64,000 nucleotides of DNA from Silurus meridionalis (GCF_014805685.1 NC_060896.1:12605389-12669388), one strand, 5' to 3'; shown: positions 45,224 to 57,936, counted from the first letter of the stretch. Numbers and translations: made by a program. The notes: generated by a model from the sequence alone, not told the origin.

Positions 45224-45225
<2 letters not shown>
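44522..45225. other. No recognised gene
   Basis: Unassigned sequence. Confidence 0.4.

Positions 45226-45226
<1 letters not shown>

Positions 45227-45266
<40 letters not shown>
45227..45266. repeat. (GT)n microsatellite
   Basis: Pure GT tract. Confidence 0.96.
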
Positions 45267-45267
<1 letters not shown>

Positions 45268-45268
<1 letters not shown>

Positions 45269-46180
45269 GTAGCTGGACAAAACCAGACAGGTTAACTGTG
45301 TGAGGGAGGTACCTACCTATCCAGACACATACACATAAATGCACATTACATGGAATGCAAATTACTTTCTCCTTAAGGGTGGCCATGCTGACCTAGGCCA
45401 TGTCCCTCAGCGCTGGATCCATGAGAGTCCTACAGTGTAATTAATGCCACTGATGCAGCAAGGTGAGTAAAACTCATTCAAATTCTTATGATCACAAGAA
45501 GCGTAGCATTCTGGGGCACTGAGAACATTGACCTGGCGCTCTCAACAGTGCCCCCCATTTCTGACTTCCCTGAGTGGCCTCCTGTGTGGCATGTTTCTGT
45601 TAGGATCTGTTAATTTGTCTATGTGCATGTGCATATCACTTTACATCATCACTCAGTGTTTTTATTTTGTGCCAATTGCATCATAGACACCGGTGCTAAT
45701 CAGAGCACAGCATGCTGACTTTCACAAGCAGCTGTGTGCACACCTGTGTTTTCCGCCACATCAAAGGTTTACATCAGAGATATGCGGCTCCTGTCCAGCC
45801 TCCACTTACACCAGCACTCTAAGAGCCCTGCCCTCTCAATCATAACCTAATGCCCCCTCTCTTGCTTCCACTCTCTCATCTGAAGCACGCACCCTCTGCC
45901 TGTATTGTTTGTACTTAGAATTCATTTACTGTTTGAGTAAAAGATTACACAGGACAGCAGGTGGTGCACAGGTGAATCTGCACATGAATTACAGCAATTA
46001 CAGTGTCTAATTCTGTTGGTGCTTTTTAAGCAATTTCAGAGTTCACTGTTCACTGCTGGAGACCATTTGTTTTAAAATTTGGCATTCTGACAGGGGAAAT
46101 CATGTCTACTTCAAGCTATTTTTCTTTCTTCTACCTCTAGTAACTAATTTATCTTCATCCTGGTTGGTGCTGTGTATTTT
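45268..46180. other. No recognised gene
   Basis: Moderately GC-rich, single-copy-looking sequence without a clear frame. Confidence 0.4.
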
Positions 46181-46184
46181 GTCT

Positions 46185-46320
46185 CTGCAGCACACATAGA
46201 CGCATACACTCTCATTTACACCTTGGGGCAATTTAGAGCAGCCAAACAACCTACCGGCATGTTTTTGGAAGGAGAGAGGAAACCAAAATTCCCAAAGGTA
46301 AACTATATACCCTAAACCCA
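46185..46320 (+). repeat. Widespread teleost dispersed repeat fragment
   Basis: ACACTCTCATTTACACCTTG, GGGCAATTTAGAGCAGCC and GGCATGTTTTTGGAAGGAG match the family noted at 20455-20710, in the opposite orientation. Confidence 0.65.
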
Positions 46321-46339
46321 AGAGCTGTGAGGCACCAAC

Positions 46340-48775
46340 ACTACCTGTACCAACACATGTACTAAAGCGGTGTAACATACTAAAGTTGTAAACAACAATA
46401 TTAGCATACAGAAACTGATACTGGAATGTGTAATAGATGTAGTAGAAAAAAACATTAACATACAGAAACTGATATAATGATGTGTAAGAGATATAGTAGC
46501 AATAAAAAACAAACAAACAATCGAATTGAAACAGTTTACTGAATGGATAATAGAGATACCCCCCAGTTTCTGTTGGTCAGTGCTATGTATTGTTTAGTAC
46601 ACTGCTACACACCTTGTGTCTTGCACTGTAGCTTTTACTTCTGTTTTATTATTTTTTGATTACTATTATCTGTTTGATGGTTGTAAGATGACTGATTATT
46701 TATCCAGATACATTTGAAAACACATCAATTTCTGTACATGTTGGCCTTCTGTCCACAATGAAACTGAAACTCTATCTCAATATATATTCACCTATTAGTT
46801 ACCTTATTATTTTGTCTACTTTTGTATGGAAATTAATCCTTTTGTCTGTCATCTATTAAACACATTAGGATGCTGTGGGTGGTCCCTCACTGAAATTGCC
46901 TCTTACCAAAAATGTGAATAATTTCACTTTGCTTTTTCTGTAATAATAAAGACCATGATGCTCATCCTGAACCTCCTTTCAACACAGTCAATCTATTATA
47001 ATTTCATTATAATTATATTATTGTAAAAGTGTACTGAATAATATTCCACTATCCAATATCCAACTGGAAGGTTATTCATGTCATTACAGGGAGATTTTAC
47101 TCACCACTGTTAATTTCTGTTAAACTTTTTCTCTTGTTAAAAACATTCTAAATGAATACAAATAAAACAGCATTTGATTCTTATAAACTGATGCACATGC
47201 CTCGGCTGGTCTTGTTAAACCCTGCTAGAAGTGTTATATTCTGATATGAATGTCAGATCACTAATTTGGATTAATGGAAGGTAGTGTACCAGAAAAAGTA
47301 CCAGAGATAAAGAGGCTATAATTTTCTGTTTGGACTTTTTGGGTTGATTTGCTTTGCTCATGCACATTCCCTTACCAATGCTTGAAGATTACTTTCATAT
47401 TTCTTATAGTGATCAGCAAAAATGTCACCCATTCACACATACACCATTATGGCATAAGCTTTATAGAAAGATTTTTACTCAATCTCTGCCAATCATGTCA
47501 GCTTTCTCTGCTGGAAGATTTTGAATCTAAATTTGACAATAACCAGAACATCAAATTGTAAGGGATACTTGGAAGACATCTTTAGAGTATTCCATTTGGT
47601 GAGACTAAATTATATTGTATTTGTGAATATATTGTTAGGCTTTTGCCTGATTTCAGATCAGTGTGTTGTTCACCCAGGATGTTAATTTCATCTATTGTGT
47701 CTGCTCTTGTAATTCCACAGTTGTTGATTAATGCAATTCAGTGTTTGGCAGAAAAGCTCTCAAAAGCTCTAGGTCTGAGATGAAGCAGCATGTACCCATG
47801 AGTCATGTGACCTGCTTATTTCATCATTTTATTAGTACTGCATAAAGAATCATTCCAGGTAAGTTCCAGCAGAAACACTGCAGCACCATGACTCTAACAT
47901 ACCATTTGCTGTCCTTTATCAGGCAATTATATGTACAAATAATCTATGCACTCGGTCCTGTAACAGGATCCAAGTGTTTACTGACACCTCTGCAGCGAGA
48001 TGCTCCCGGCATCTAACAATATGTAAAGAGAAATACTACTCAATGTCATGAACCAGCTGGGCATGTAATCTACAATAGTTTTGTCAAAGGAAACAGAATA
48101 CGGGTAATGCAGGCATGATGGGAAATCAAATACGCATGTGTTTTTGTGAAACCCAGGAGGTGGGCCTGGTGGGAGATTGCTTAACTGTGCGGAGTGAAAA
48201 CATCCATCCTCTCTAATGAACACTTCTCTGCATGTCCTGGATATCTTTGTTCACTGTAATGTAAACAAAGAGAAGTGATTAATAAACCAAGACTTCTTCA
48301 GACATGATATACTGACTTCAGACATTCATAAGCCACAATTCAATAAGCTCCACACAGTTTTATTTTTAGAGCATGCAATTATTAGTTAATTGATGTTAAC
48401 TGACTGAAGTCGAAGCCATTGCCATGCATATTAAAATTAATTACTCTTAAAACGCTGAGTATCAAAATGTATGTACAATACACTGTTCCATTGATTCTCC
48501 CTCTGCAGAAGTACTTAAAGGTTGGATGTAGAACCATGCATTATATCAACCAAAGAGCCACCAGGTAGAACAATTTTGGGTTAAAATATATCTAATTAAT
48601 TCTTTTTTTTTTGTTTGTTTACAAGCATCCTTTTTTTGTAATTTATTTCTGCTCTTTCTTACTTTGCAGATTGCTGATTCTACAAATTAATTCATCCATT
48701 TGCATATATTTACATTTTATGTAATCTCTATTATCTCTTTTTCAAAATCAGCTCTGTTGGTCATTCCAAGTCCAT
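46340..48775. other. No recognised gene
   Basis: Long AT-rich stretch. A tandem-like pair near 46395-46500 (AGCATACAGAAACTGATA, then AACATACAGAAACTGATA, 58 bp apart) makes part of a spurious open frame. Nothing else that I can name. Confidence 0.45.
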
Positions 48776-48778
48776 AAA

Positions 48779-48830
48779 TGTTTGTTTGTTTGTTTGTTTG
48801 TTTGTTTGATTGTTTTTGTTTGTTTGTTCT
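48779..48830. repeat. (TTTG)n microsatellite
   Basis: TTTG units with one interruption. Confidence 0.94.
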
Positions 48831-48934
48831 TAACTTCCACTGTACACAGATGTTTTTTGATCTATAGTAAATTATTTTTACTGGTAATGGTCACACCAAA
48901 ATGACACCATAGATCGGATGGCAGCTTACACATA

Positions 48935-49025
48935 GTGCACCTACACTATTTTTTGGAAGGTGGGAGGATACCAGAGAACTTCAAAGAAACCCATATGGAC
49001 ACAAAGCAAACCAAACTGGGCCCAA
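48935..49025 (+). repeat. Widespread teleost dispersed repeat fragment
   Basis: TTTTTTGGAAGGTGGGAGGA, TACCAGAGAACTTCAAAG and AAACCCATATGGACAC correspond to the middle part of the family at 20455-20710. Confidence 0.6.
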
Positions 49026-49029
49026 TAAA

Positions 49030-50405
49030 TCCATGGAGGCGACATCACCACCCACTGCACCAACAGACTTTACAAAATGAATTACTGTTAAAACAGCTGA
49101 AAAAATTAAGATTAATGTTGTTTGTGTGCACAAATACAATACACAAAAATACAGTGTAGTAAAAGAATGTATATATATGTATATAATTTAAATCAGTAGG
49201 AAAGATCGGAGATGAGTGGACTACCTATGGTTGTCAGAAGGAGAACAAAAAATTTATTATTATTATTATATTATATATAGTCATTTATTATTGTATCTGA
49301 ATGGAAAGCAAGAAAATGAGGGAGATGTTGTTGTCTGAGCTGTAATTAGTCCGTTGTTTTATGTGCGAAGAAAAAGTGTGAAACATCCGTATTTTGTTGT
49401 GCAAATAACTCAGAGTCCTATAAAATTTCTAACTATTTCCTCCATAAAAAGTGTGGGCAAGGTGACATGTGCTCGGTAACCCTGCTTTCCTGTTCACCCT
49501 CTGCCTCCCTTTACCTGCTGACACAGGTTATTAATGCGCCTCATTTAGCCTAAACCTGCTTTCCTGCCCTCAGTATCGCTTACATACACAAACCCCAGCA
49601 ACAAGGTGGGACATTCATTAACAGAACATCCACAATTACACACACGCACACACAAACACACGCCCACACACATGACTTAAAAAGCTTGAAATCGCAAGAA
49701 GCCTTTTTTTGTTAATAATAGTATCTCTATTTGGATTTTTAAGTTGGCATGGCATAAATCTGAAAAGGTTTTTTACCACTTTGTTTCTGGAATCACTGCA
49801 GAAAATCCAGAGGTAAAATGTCAGTACTGTCAGCATGATGAGCATGTGATCTGAATTCGCCTGGTCTCAGTTTGGCCTGAACTACAGATTTTTCATATTC
49901 CACATACACAATTACAACTTCTTTTCACCTACCCATGATGCTGACTATAACATTTATTAGTTTCTATTTTCAAGTCTGTAACTACATGGAAGAAAGAAAC
50001 TCCTGCTGACCTGTGCCCCACAGGATCCCACTTCTGATTGAGAACTATAGTCCTTAATGCCTGGTAAACCTTACTGGCAATTTTCCCTATAAAAAAAGAA
50101 ACAATGCCTCCTGTATTTCATTTCTGTGTTTGTTCAGTTCGCAACACACTATCACTTTATTCTAAATAATGCAAAAAAGGCTACTATGATTTCACAACAC
50201 CACTTGATCTGAATAGCTGGCGAGAACAGAGTATAGAGAATACATCTCTCTCTGTCTCTCTCTCTCTCTCTCTTTCTCTCCAATCTCTTTGTATCATCTA
50301 CATTCTCTTACTCTCAGTTTTGCCAGTAGCTACAGTCTTTCCCCAAGCCTCTGTCTGCTCCTGCACTACGTCCTGCTCCAGCCTGTCCATCTGTTCCACT
50401 ATGAA
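49030..50405. other. No recognised gene
   Basis: AT-rich and unassigned, with a short CT tract at 50251-50280. Confidence 0.4.
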
Positions 50406-50407
50406 AC

Positions 50408-50409
<2 letters not shown>

Positions 50410-50455
<46 letters not shown>
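50410..50455. repeat. (CA)n microsatellite
   Basis: Pure CA tract. Confidence 0.96.
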
Positions 50456-50458
<3 letters not shown>

Positions 50459-50459
50459 A

Positions 50460-51685
50460 CACAGAGCTACTCACCAATGCATACAAGCTTAAGGCCAAAT
50501 AAGGAAATTAGTCACCAACTGGAAATTGGTGAACTGTAAATTGTTCTGTTAAGACGTGCTCTGTTTCTTTGATTACAGAGATGATACAAAATACCCCACC
50601 CCCTTCCATGCTGCAACATAGCCCTCCGTAACATTCTCTCTTTCTCTTTCTGATTCTGTGTGCTCATCCGTTCTCCTGTCCTCTCAGCATGCTATTTTGT
50701 TTGTTTACCACAGCCCAGGTCTCAAATCGTCAGCGCGGCATGAGAAAAATCCTACTTTTATTCTCGCTAGATCGCATGAACCTCATATCTGCCTCCAGCC
50801 TCGTGTCCATCTCTACCCTGATACTTGTGCTACCCCACCACCACTTGTCTGTTCTTTTGGCCTCTGCCTGTTCAGGTGTCCTTAGGGTGGAAAGTACGAG
50901 AGAAGCTATTTAAAGTGTTAGTGGTGTGGGTGGAGGCGTCAGCTTCAGGCTGAGCCTAGTGCTGGATTTTGTGAGCAGAGGGGTGCTGCCATGTCCGTTG
51001 GCTAGAACTATGGTGCCATCTGTTGAATGGGTTCTCTAAGGGAGTGACCAAGCAGGGTGTGATGGAATCAAACCTATGCACCTGCAGTGCTCTTCACACA
51101 CACTGAGAGAGCTGTGCAGGTGTGCTCCTAAGCCCAATTCACTCTGTCGAGCTGCTTATTGGTGATAGCTACTTTTTGACACTACTGGTTATTCTAAAAT
51201 AAAACACACATATTTATTCACCATAGATAAATTAGGAGTAACTAATTGAATTAAACGATTGTCGTTGGAAAACAAGTGGCAGTATTAGTATCTATGTCCT
51301 GTTGAATAAAAGCTGCTAATAAAAAAAAAAAAACACTGTAAAATGTCTATGCAAAAATCACAAAGAACCTTACATCTTTTGACATACTTTGTAAGTTGAT
51401 GTGAACATTGCTAAATGATTAAAGTTATACAGTATTTAAGTCTGGCAAGAGTTCTCATCAGAACATGCAAACAGGCAATAGTAAGCATTTAATTTAATAA
51501 AAGTGCGTCCCAAAACTCATAATTGCATTTACATTCAAATATATTTGTTATGCCCTGGTGACATTTTGCTGTTTTTTTTATGTATTTCTATGATTGCCAA
51601 ATTACCTTACATTTCCTGTGTTAAGTCAGGATGTAGGTATTAATCAAATCTGTATGGTCATGGTTCAGTAATATTGAGATAATAC
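50460..51685. other. No recognised gene
   Basis: GC-richer part at 50700-50960 with short open frames lacking motifs; remainder AT-rich. Confidence 0.4.
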
Positions 51686-51689
51686 TTGT

Positions 51690-52137
51690 TCCTCATTATG
51701 CAATTTACAATATATGGTAAAGGTTCTGAACACATGACCATCACACCCATATGTGATTGTTGAACATCCCATTGCAGATTTAGTCCACTTTATGTTGTTA
51801 TAATAACCTTCTATATAATAACACTCTGGCTGTGGGAATGCAGCCTCAAGGCCATGGGTGAGTATGCATGGGGTGCAGTCTGTGAAAAAGCTCATCCCCA
51901 AAGCTTTGTTCAGGCCACTCGAATTCTTTAATTTCAACCTCAGCAAACAATGTCCTCATGGACATTGCATTGAGCACAGGAACACTGTGCACAGGGCATC
52001 TACGTTCCATTGAAGGGAAATTGTAATGCTACAGCATACAATGCACAATAATAATTGTGTTCTTTCAACTTTAAAACTTTGGGAATGGCTCACATGTGTG
52101 ATGGTCATGGGTTCGCACTTTTTGACCATATAGTATA
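51690..52137 (-). mobile_element. Tc1-like non-autonomous relic with both ends
   Basis: The left edge TATATGGTAAAGGTTC and CACATGACCATCACACCCAT and the right edge ACATGTGTGATGGTCATGGG to TTTGACCATATAGTA are inverted copies of one terminal repeat. The interior follows the C-terminal transposase order of the family at 31360-31785, on the minus strand (CATCCCATTGCAGATTTAG). It is coding-dead. Confidence 0.72.
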
Positions 52138-52390
52138 CTTGAGTGTGCAGATGAGTAGGTGAAAGAACGTCTCTAGGTAACGTATGTAACACTAGTTCCC
52201 TGAGGGAATGAGACGCTGCATTGTAACGCTTTGGAAATGCGGCTGCGTTGTCCATGCTCTAAACAATGTGTGTAATCAGTCAAAATGTAAATGCACATGG
52301 AGTGAAGCCGGCTTCAGCTTCTGTAACCGAGAAGGAAGCGTAGAAGGGATGCCAGAGGTGTGGCATAGAGATGCAGTGTCTCATTCCCTC

Positions 52391-52458
52391 AGGGAACTAG
52401 GGTTATATACATAACCTAGAGACATTCCCTTACAGGAACTCGAGCTGCATCGGAGCTG
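52391..52458. other. DIRS internal complementary region (copy F)
   Basis: AGGGAACTAGGGTTATATAC, ATAACCTAGAGACATTCC, then CTTACAGGAACTCGAGCTGC: reverse complement of right end followed by left end. Confidence 0.78.
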
Positions 52459-53037
52459 CATGTCTCTTTGTGGTTTGTTTGGATGGCCATACAATGGCCA
52501 ATGGCTTTATCTCCTTAGTGGCCCATAGGGCCAAGTCTGCCGTACGGCAGAGCTCTAGTATCTGGCCGCCTATGATCTGGTCTCCCACATCCAGCTCCTG
52601 TAGCAGGTCGGCTTGGTATGCCTGTAACACTGACATGGAGTGCAGACATCCAGCGGCCTGACCTGGGTGTAAAACTTGACCACCAGCTTTGAAGTAGTAA
52701 GCAGGGGCTTGGTGGGTGGTGTCGGGGGCTTAAGAGAAGATGCCACACTTAGGGAGAGATAGTCTGCTGGCGTCTCTTCAACCCATGGCATGACACCATA
52801 GCCATTATCCCTAAGACGTTGGAATACACAGCGGCCCTGGGGCTGAAGGGGCGGGCCGAGAAATGCCGCACCTCGGTGCCTACACCTCAGTGCAGGTCTG
52901 GGAAAAATGGCAGAGAGGCGGAGGCGGAGGCTCTCGTGGCAGGGGTAAGAAACCGCCAAAAGGCATGCTCCCGAAGCCTGCAAATGAGTGCTGAACCCGG
53001 CAAAGGAGGTAGGAGAAAGGGACAAGCCCATCTCCAA
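52430..53037 (-). pseudogene. DIRS gag-like remnant (copy F)
   Basis: Frames on the minus strand contain GYGVMPWVEETPADYLSLSV, then PLLTTSKLVVKFYTQVRPLD, and in another frame SVLQAYQADLLQELDVGDQI, GGQILELCRTADLALWATKE. The second block has the same phrase as copy A (SVLQAYQTDLLRELDEG), which ties this ORF to gag. LCRTADLAL.ATK is the recurring end of DIRS gag in fish (from memory). At least one frameshift separates the blocks. No nucleic-acid-binding motif is seen. Confidence 0.72.
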
Positions 53038-53585
53038 ACCTTCTCCAGACCTTCTACGAGGTCCATCAGCGAACCCCAGGAACCAGAACCGCAGGGAGTG
53101 GGAGTACCTTTATTGAAGAGTGCCTGTCAGGAGCGGAGCGATCACATGGGGATGTGAGCGCAGTGCTGGCATTCGGCTCCCATGGTTTTCTTTGATGCCT
53201 TTATATATATATTTTTTGACAGACAGACAAACAACATTAAATTTCACACAGAGCGCTTCGTGAACAAACAGAAGCTGAAGCAGGCTTCACTCTATGTGCA
53301 TTTTATACTTCCTGGTTGTGCCGTCACCCCGCCAGTAACAGCCTGCTTTCAATTATGACTAATTATAAACATTATTCAGAGCATGAACATGCAGCCATGT
53401 TCCCAAAGCATTCCGACGCAGCTCGAATTCCTGAAAGGGAACTGGTCAGGAAAAAGGACAAAAAGTACTGCTACTTTACACTGATCCATTCACCAAGAAT
53501 TTGGATTTCATTACAAACTAAATCTTAGACAGCATTTAAATCATATTATAAAAATTAATATGCATGTGCTTTACAAAACTACACT

Positions 53586-53960
53586 ATCTGACCAAATATT
53601 TATGGACAACTGAATATGACACTCACATATGCGCACAATTCTGTACACCGGATCTAAGTAGATGAATCTGCATGAGGTAAAACAGAAAAACATGCTTTGT
53701 GAAACTGAAAGAACTGAAGTGGTCAGTATCCTGACCTCAACCCCACTGAACCCGACTGAATTTTAATCCTGACAGTATCCCAGGCCTCCTGACAATAGTG
53801 CTTGACATCACTAAAGCTCTTGATGCTGAATGGGCAAATTGGGCAACCATACAAATCCCCACAGCCACACTCCAGAATCTATTGGAAAATCTGGAAAAAT
53901 GTTAACTAAATTTGGAAAGAGGTGCTCAAAAACACATTTAAACCATATTGTGTATCAGTA
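53586..53960 (+). pseudogene. Tc1-like transposon relic, C-terminal transposase
   Basis: The left edge ACTATCTGACCAAATATT is a degraded terminal repeat. Inside, CTGACCTCAACCCCACTGAA corresponds to transposase DLNPTE (the DLNPIE motif), and TGAATGGGCAAA with CCCCACAGCCACACTCCAGA to EWAN and the tail. Frames contain stops. It is the same family as 31360-31785 and the reverse of 51690-52137. Confidence 0.75.
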
Positions 53961-54240
53961 GGCATTTAGATTTTGAATGATTAGAAATGCTATCTGAATT
54001 AGCACCCATTAAACCTATACATTCTGTTCTTTTTGTTTAAAGTTGCCCTGTGCAAATGTGCATCCAATACTGTGTGTGCTTTCATGCACTCAGATTGACT
54101 ATTGCTCAAAGCTTTGCCAGTGGAATGTATACTGGTAGTATGATGCCAGTCTCTGACTAATACCATGTTTTCTGTCAGTGTGCATTAGTGACATTTGTTA
54201 GCATTCGTCACGCCCCGGTTCTGTAGCTGTTGCATACATT

Positions 54241-54241
<1 letters not shown>

Positions 54242-54299
<58 letters not shown>
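54242..54299. repeat. (TG)n microsatellite
   Basis: Pure TG tract. Confidence 0.97.
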
Positions 54300-54301
<2 letters not shown>

Positions 54302-56070
54302 CACTAGAGACAAGCCTGCCTCCCAAACAATGATCAACAATAATAAGCTGCGCTGGCCAGATCATCCATGACCAGCTTTAGTAGAATAACAGAGTCTCCC
54401 AGCAAAAAAAAAGAGGCATTCAGTTTCATTTAAACTTCACTATCAAACTGCTGCAGAGCCGACAGTGAAAATTAGATATGGGAGCAATAAAGTGTGGTAG
54501 TTAGAGCTCAGTCTGGAGGTTGGGTATGCTGGCGTATTGTTATGAGCCAGCTGGATTAGATTACACTCCATAAAAAGACAGAGAGAAGCCGCTTAATTCA
54601 GCGACTTCTGTCTTGAGTCCGTTTTCTTAAACACTTGTTAACAAAACATTGGAGGTTTCTCTTCAATGTATTTCTCTCTGTATCAGGTGTGTAGCTGTGT
54701 GTACTGTATGTGTCATCAAATGGGAAAGACCATCTGTGATATAGCAATGCAGGATATGTCCCATCCCCATTAGCCTGAGTGGACCACCTACATTTAGGCA
54801 GGATGAAGAGCCATGATCCTGGCCTCATTAGAGCTTTAGAAACAATTATGTTTGTGCAGAGAGACCGACTTCACAGCCTCACCATGGCTTGAAAAAACTC
54901 TATCTAGTACATGTTTCTTTTACACACTGATTTTCCTATGAGTTTTGGGTCTCTCCTGCCCTCAGACAATCCACTAGCTCTCCGGTTTGTAAAGAAAGAG
55001 ACTTTAAAAGGGAGGAAAAATCTAATTTTGCGAGTTGCAATATCATACCAGATGTGTTTGAGAAAGAGATATAAGAGGAACATGAGGAGAAAAAGGAGCA
55101 AGAAAAGTATAACTGGTGATTGAATTTCCATGTAGAATCCAGGAACAAAAAACAAGGCAAAGGTTGTGGGAATTGCTGACATTTATTTTAGCATATTCTT
55201 CAGCAAACAAAGAGAAAAAAGAGGAAAGGGAGGGAAGAGTGATAGATTGAGGTGTGTATTATTCTATGTCCATCCCAGTTGGCATGTGTTGCTGGAGCAT
55301 ATGTGCGAGAGGTGGTGGGGTAGGGGGTGAGGACATTTTAGCTAGAATAACAGCTTTTGTATCAAGAGAGTCTGGTCAGCAGAAAAAGGTTCTGTACTGT
55401 CAGAGGTCATCGGATATGGACACACACACGCGCATAAACACAAGCACATATGCAAACCCTCCAATAAAAGGCAGCAACTGTTTTGTGAAGAGATACACAG
55501 GAACAGTCTGGGCTTGAATCTCTCCCAAGTCGTGCTGTGAAACAAAACCCAGTCTCACACGTACAAACTCCCACACACAAACATGCGCTGTTACAAGAGC
55601 TTAAAGGCACAACCATTTCTGGATGTTTTAAATTGTTTCTAAATAGCACAGTAAACATCTCCTCAATGCACTATATCACTATAGCCATGATGCTTGCTTT
55701 AATGTAAACAGAGAATTTTCTCTTTAATGTTGTGCTTTTTTAGGAGAAAAGATATCAGCATGTGATGGACGTACACTTCTAGTTCTAGCTCTGTATTTCT
55801 TCCATGAAGGAGCACTCATGTGGTTGTCATTATTAAATATTACATTACATTAAATTGGTTCAATATTTAACTTTTGTGGTGCATGCAAGAGTGTGAAATT
55901 GACATAGGGGCAGCAGAGACCTAATCATAATTGGACAAGACTATTGTGTTTTAGCCCCTGAGACGTTGGCACTGGGGGCACAGACTATCCTTTATTTGTT
56001 TAACTAAATCACTTTTCTATTAGTTTTCTGTGGTGTTCATTCATTTAATCATTTTTTAAAACCACGTGGT
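54302..56070. other. No recognised gene
   Basis: Unassigned sequence; open frames near 54900-55180 are low-complexity and lack motifs. Confidence 0.4.
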
Positions 56071-56074
56071 CAGG

Positions 56075-56300
56075 ATACTGGTCAGGGTCACCGGAGTTAC
56101 AAGGCCTATGCCAGGAACAATGAGTGTGAGGTGGGAGACATCAAGGCAGAATGCATACCCCAAACACACATTCATACCAGGATACTTATAGATAATTTGA
56201 CAATAAAGAACCCAGAGGAATCCTAGACAGACATAGAGGAACATAATAATCTGTAAACAGTGGACAGTAACCCAAGCTCAGGATTGAACTTAGACTTGAA
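56075..56300 (+). repeat. Widespread teleost dispersed repeat, degraded
   Basis: GGTCAGGGTCACCGGAGTTA, GAGTGTGAGGTGGGAGACAT, ACACACATTCATACCAGGAT and CAGTAACCCAAGCTCAGGAT follow the expected order of this family. Confidence 0.62.
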
Positions 56301-57230
56301 CAGGAATTGAGGTAGCAGTACCAAACTATATATACCACCATGCTAATCGTAGTTAATTACTGAATAATAAACATAACTGATAATACAATCTTAAAAGTTA
56401 AGTTAAGTTAGGCGCACTTATATATCTTTTACACAGACTTAAATCTTGTGCTTCAACAAATCCACTTTTATTTCATTTCACAATTATGTCTGTTGGCGTT
56501 TTACAGTGTATGGTATTATTGTGATGATGTGTTGTAATTAACACATGGTTATTTGTATCTAACAAACAACAAAACTGCATCTGCATCTTTCAAAACTTTC
56601 AGAACCCCCTTTTTTTTACAGTATCATGTTAATCTGTGTGCTGGGAAGAGTAGTCATTTCGCAGTGTGTGAGTGTAAACACTTGATGTCTAGGTGCACAT
56701 GGTAATAATATTACATCCTATGCAACCAGCTACTAGCTTATGCATATAATACTAATTCTATACACATGAGCTCTATCGAAGTGATGAATATCCTTATAGT
56801 ATTAGTATGATTGTGTAACTGATCGAATGATTATCTGATGAGAAAATATGAGTGATGCTCCCTTGGAAGAATTATTATTCCCCTGGCTACAATGAACATC
56901 TGGGCTGTCAAGCCAGATGTGTCTGAGTGACAGGGTCATTTTGCTCGACCCTGCACAGATAAAACTAGGCTTCTGATGTTGTGTGATATTGTGTGTGTGT
57001 GTGTGTGTTTGTTTGTATTTGTGTGTGAGTGTATACAGCATCACACTACATAATACATGAAAAACACAACACGTTTTATTTGTGTTTTGTTTGACAACTG
57101 GTGCACAGTTGTTCAGAAGTAAACACAGCAATGTATTTTTACACATACAAGTACTTGAAGAAAATACTTCAGCTAAGCTACGTGAAAACTCTCAAATGCA
57201 TTTCAGTAACTCTGGTTGTATAAACTTGAA
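56301..57230. other. No recognised gene
   Basis: AT-rich, unassigned, with a short GT tract at 56990-57010. Confidence 0.4.
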
Positions 57231-57235
57231 CCTAT

Positions 57236-57432
57236 AACAGGTTCATTTACATTTCGGTACAAATACAGTATTTGGCCAATGCCCTTATCCAGAGAAAATT
57301 GCTATAAGGGGTTAAGGGCTTTGCTTAGGAACCCAGGAGTGGCATCTTGGTGTGGCTGGGATTTAAACTCATGACCTTCAGATCCAAAATCCAATGCCTT
57401 AACTACGAAGCAACCACCTCCCAGATCATCTG
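57236..57432 (-). mobile_element. tRNA-derived SINE
   Basis: On the minus strand the element starts with a tRNA-like head: GGTTGCTTCGTAGTTAAGG (A-box-like) and, about 30 bp further, ATGAGTTTAAATCCCA (B-box-like, GGTTCRANYCC pattern degraded). The body contains AAGCCCTTAACCCCTTATA. The 3' end TCTCTGGATAAGGGCATTGG resembles the LINE tail found at 24197-24300, the usual way such SINEs borrow a LINE 3' end. I do not assign the parent tRNA. Confidence 0.75.
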
Positions 57433-57936
57433 TAGCAGTTTAAAAAATCAAATGGATATATACAAACTGTTTAGCATGTTATTTTACCAGACACTACTTC
57501 TAAAGATTCTATGGCAATTTTTACAGCTTGGTATTGTGTGGCAGAGAGGGGAAGGCTAACCAGCAGTTAAAGCGTAATGATTTTCACATTGTTACAGCCA
57601 GTCGAAAGTTTGTATTTAAAGTTTAAGCATAAATAGTGCAGTCGCTCATGTAATATGCTGCCTGTCTCCAGGAGTCTTCTTTTTTACCCTCACACACTGA
57701 AGTTCTACATATTGTTTTTAATCAAATTTAACATCTCCAATCAGAGAGCAAACTGACATGACATGAAATTACATGAAGTCAAATGTGAAAATGTTTTAAA
57801 AGCATTTTGAAGACAAATGGACAAAGAAGAATGCATTTATACTGTCTGTGAATTTCAAAACCTCAAAAATCTCAAGTCCTTGGCAAAGATGTAGACTAAA
57901 GTACCACTTACAATCAAAGCAATTCAAATGGACTTA
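57433..57936. other. No recognised feature
   Basis: Unassigned. Confidence 0.4.

Larger units (their letters stand above)
52169..53442 (-). mobile_element. DIRS-type retrotransposon copy F: short element with both ends, gag only
   Basis: The outer ends are GTCTCTAGGTAACGTATG at 52169 and AATTCCTGAAAGGGAAC at 53442, each bounded by AAC. The left inverted repeat (about 52240-52340) pairs with the right one (about 53255-53400): TGCACATGGAGTGAAGCC against AGGCTTCACTCTATGTGC. The internal complementary region is at 52391-52458. Between them only gag-like sequence remains, so pol and recombinase are deleted. At 1274 bp it is a small non-autonomous derivative, complete at both ends. Confidence 0.88.

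Noticed and set aside
46106..46516. 136-residue minus-strand open frame
   Set aside because: Tyr/Phe-rich, built on a 58-bp local duplication and a dispersed repeat; no protein motif.
50700..50876. Candidate exon after a CACAG acceptor
   Set aside because: Two open frames exist, but neither has a recognisable motif and the CAGGTGTCC donor is weak.
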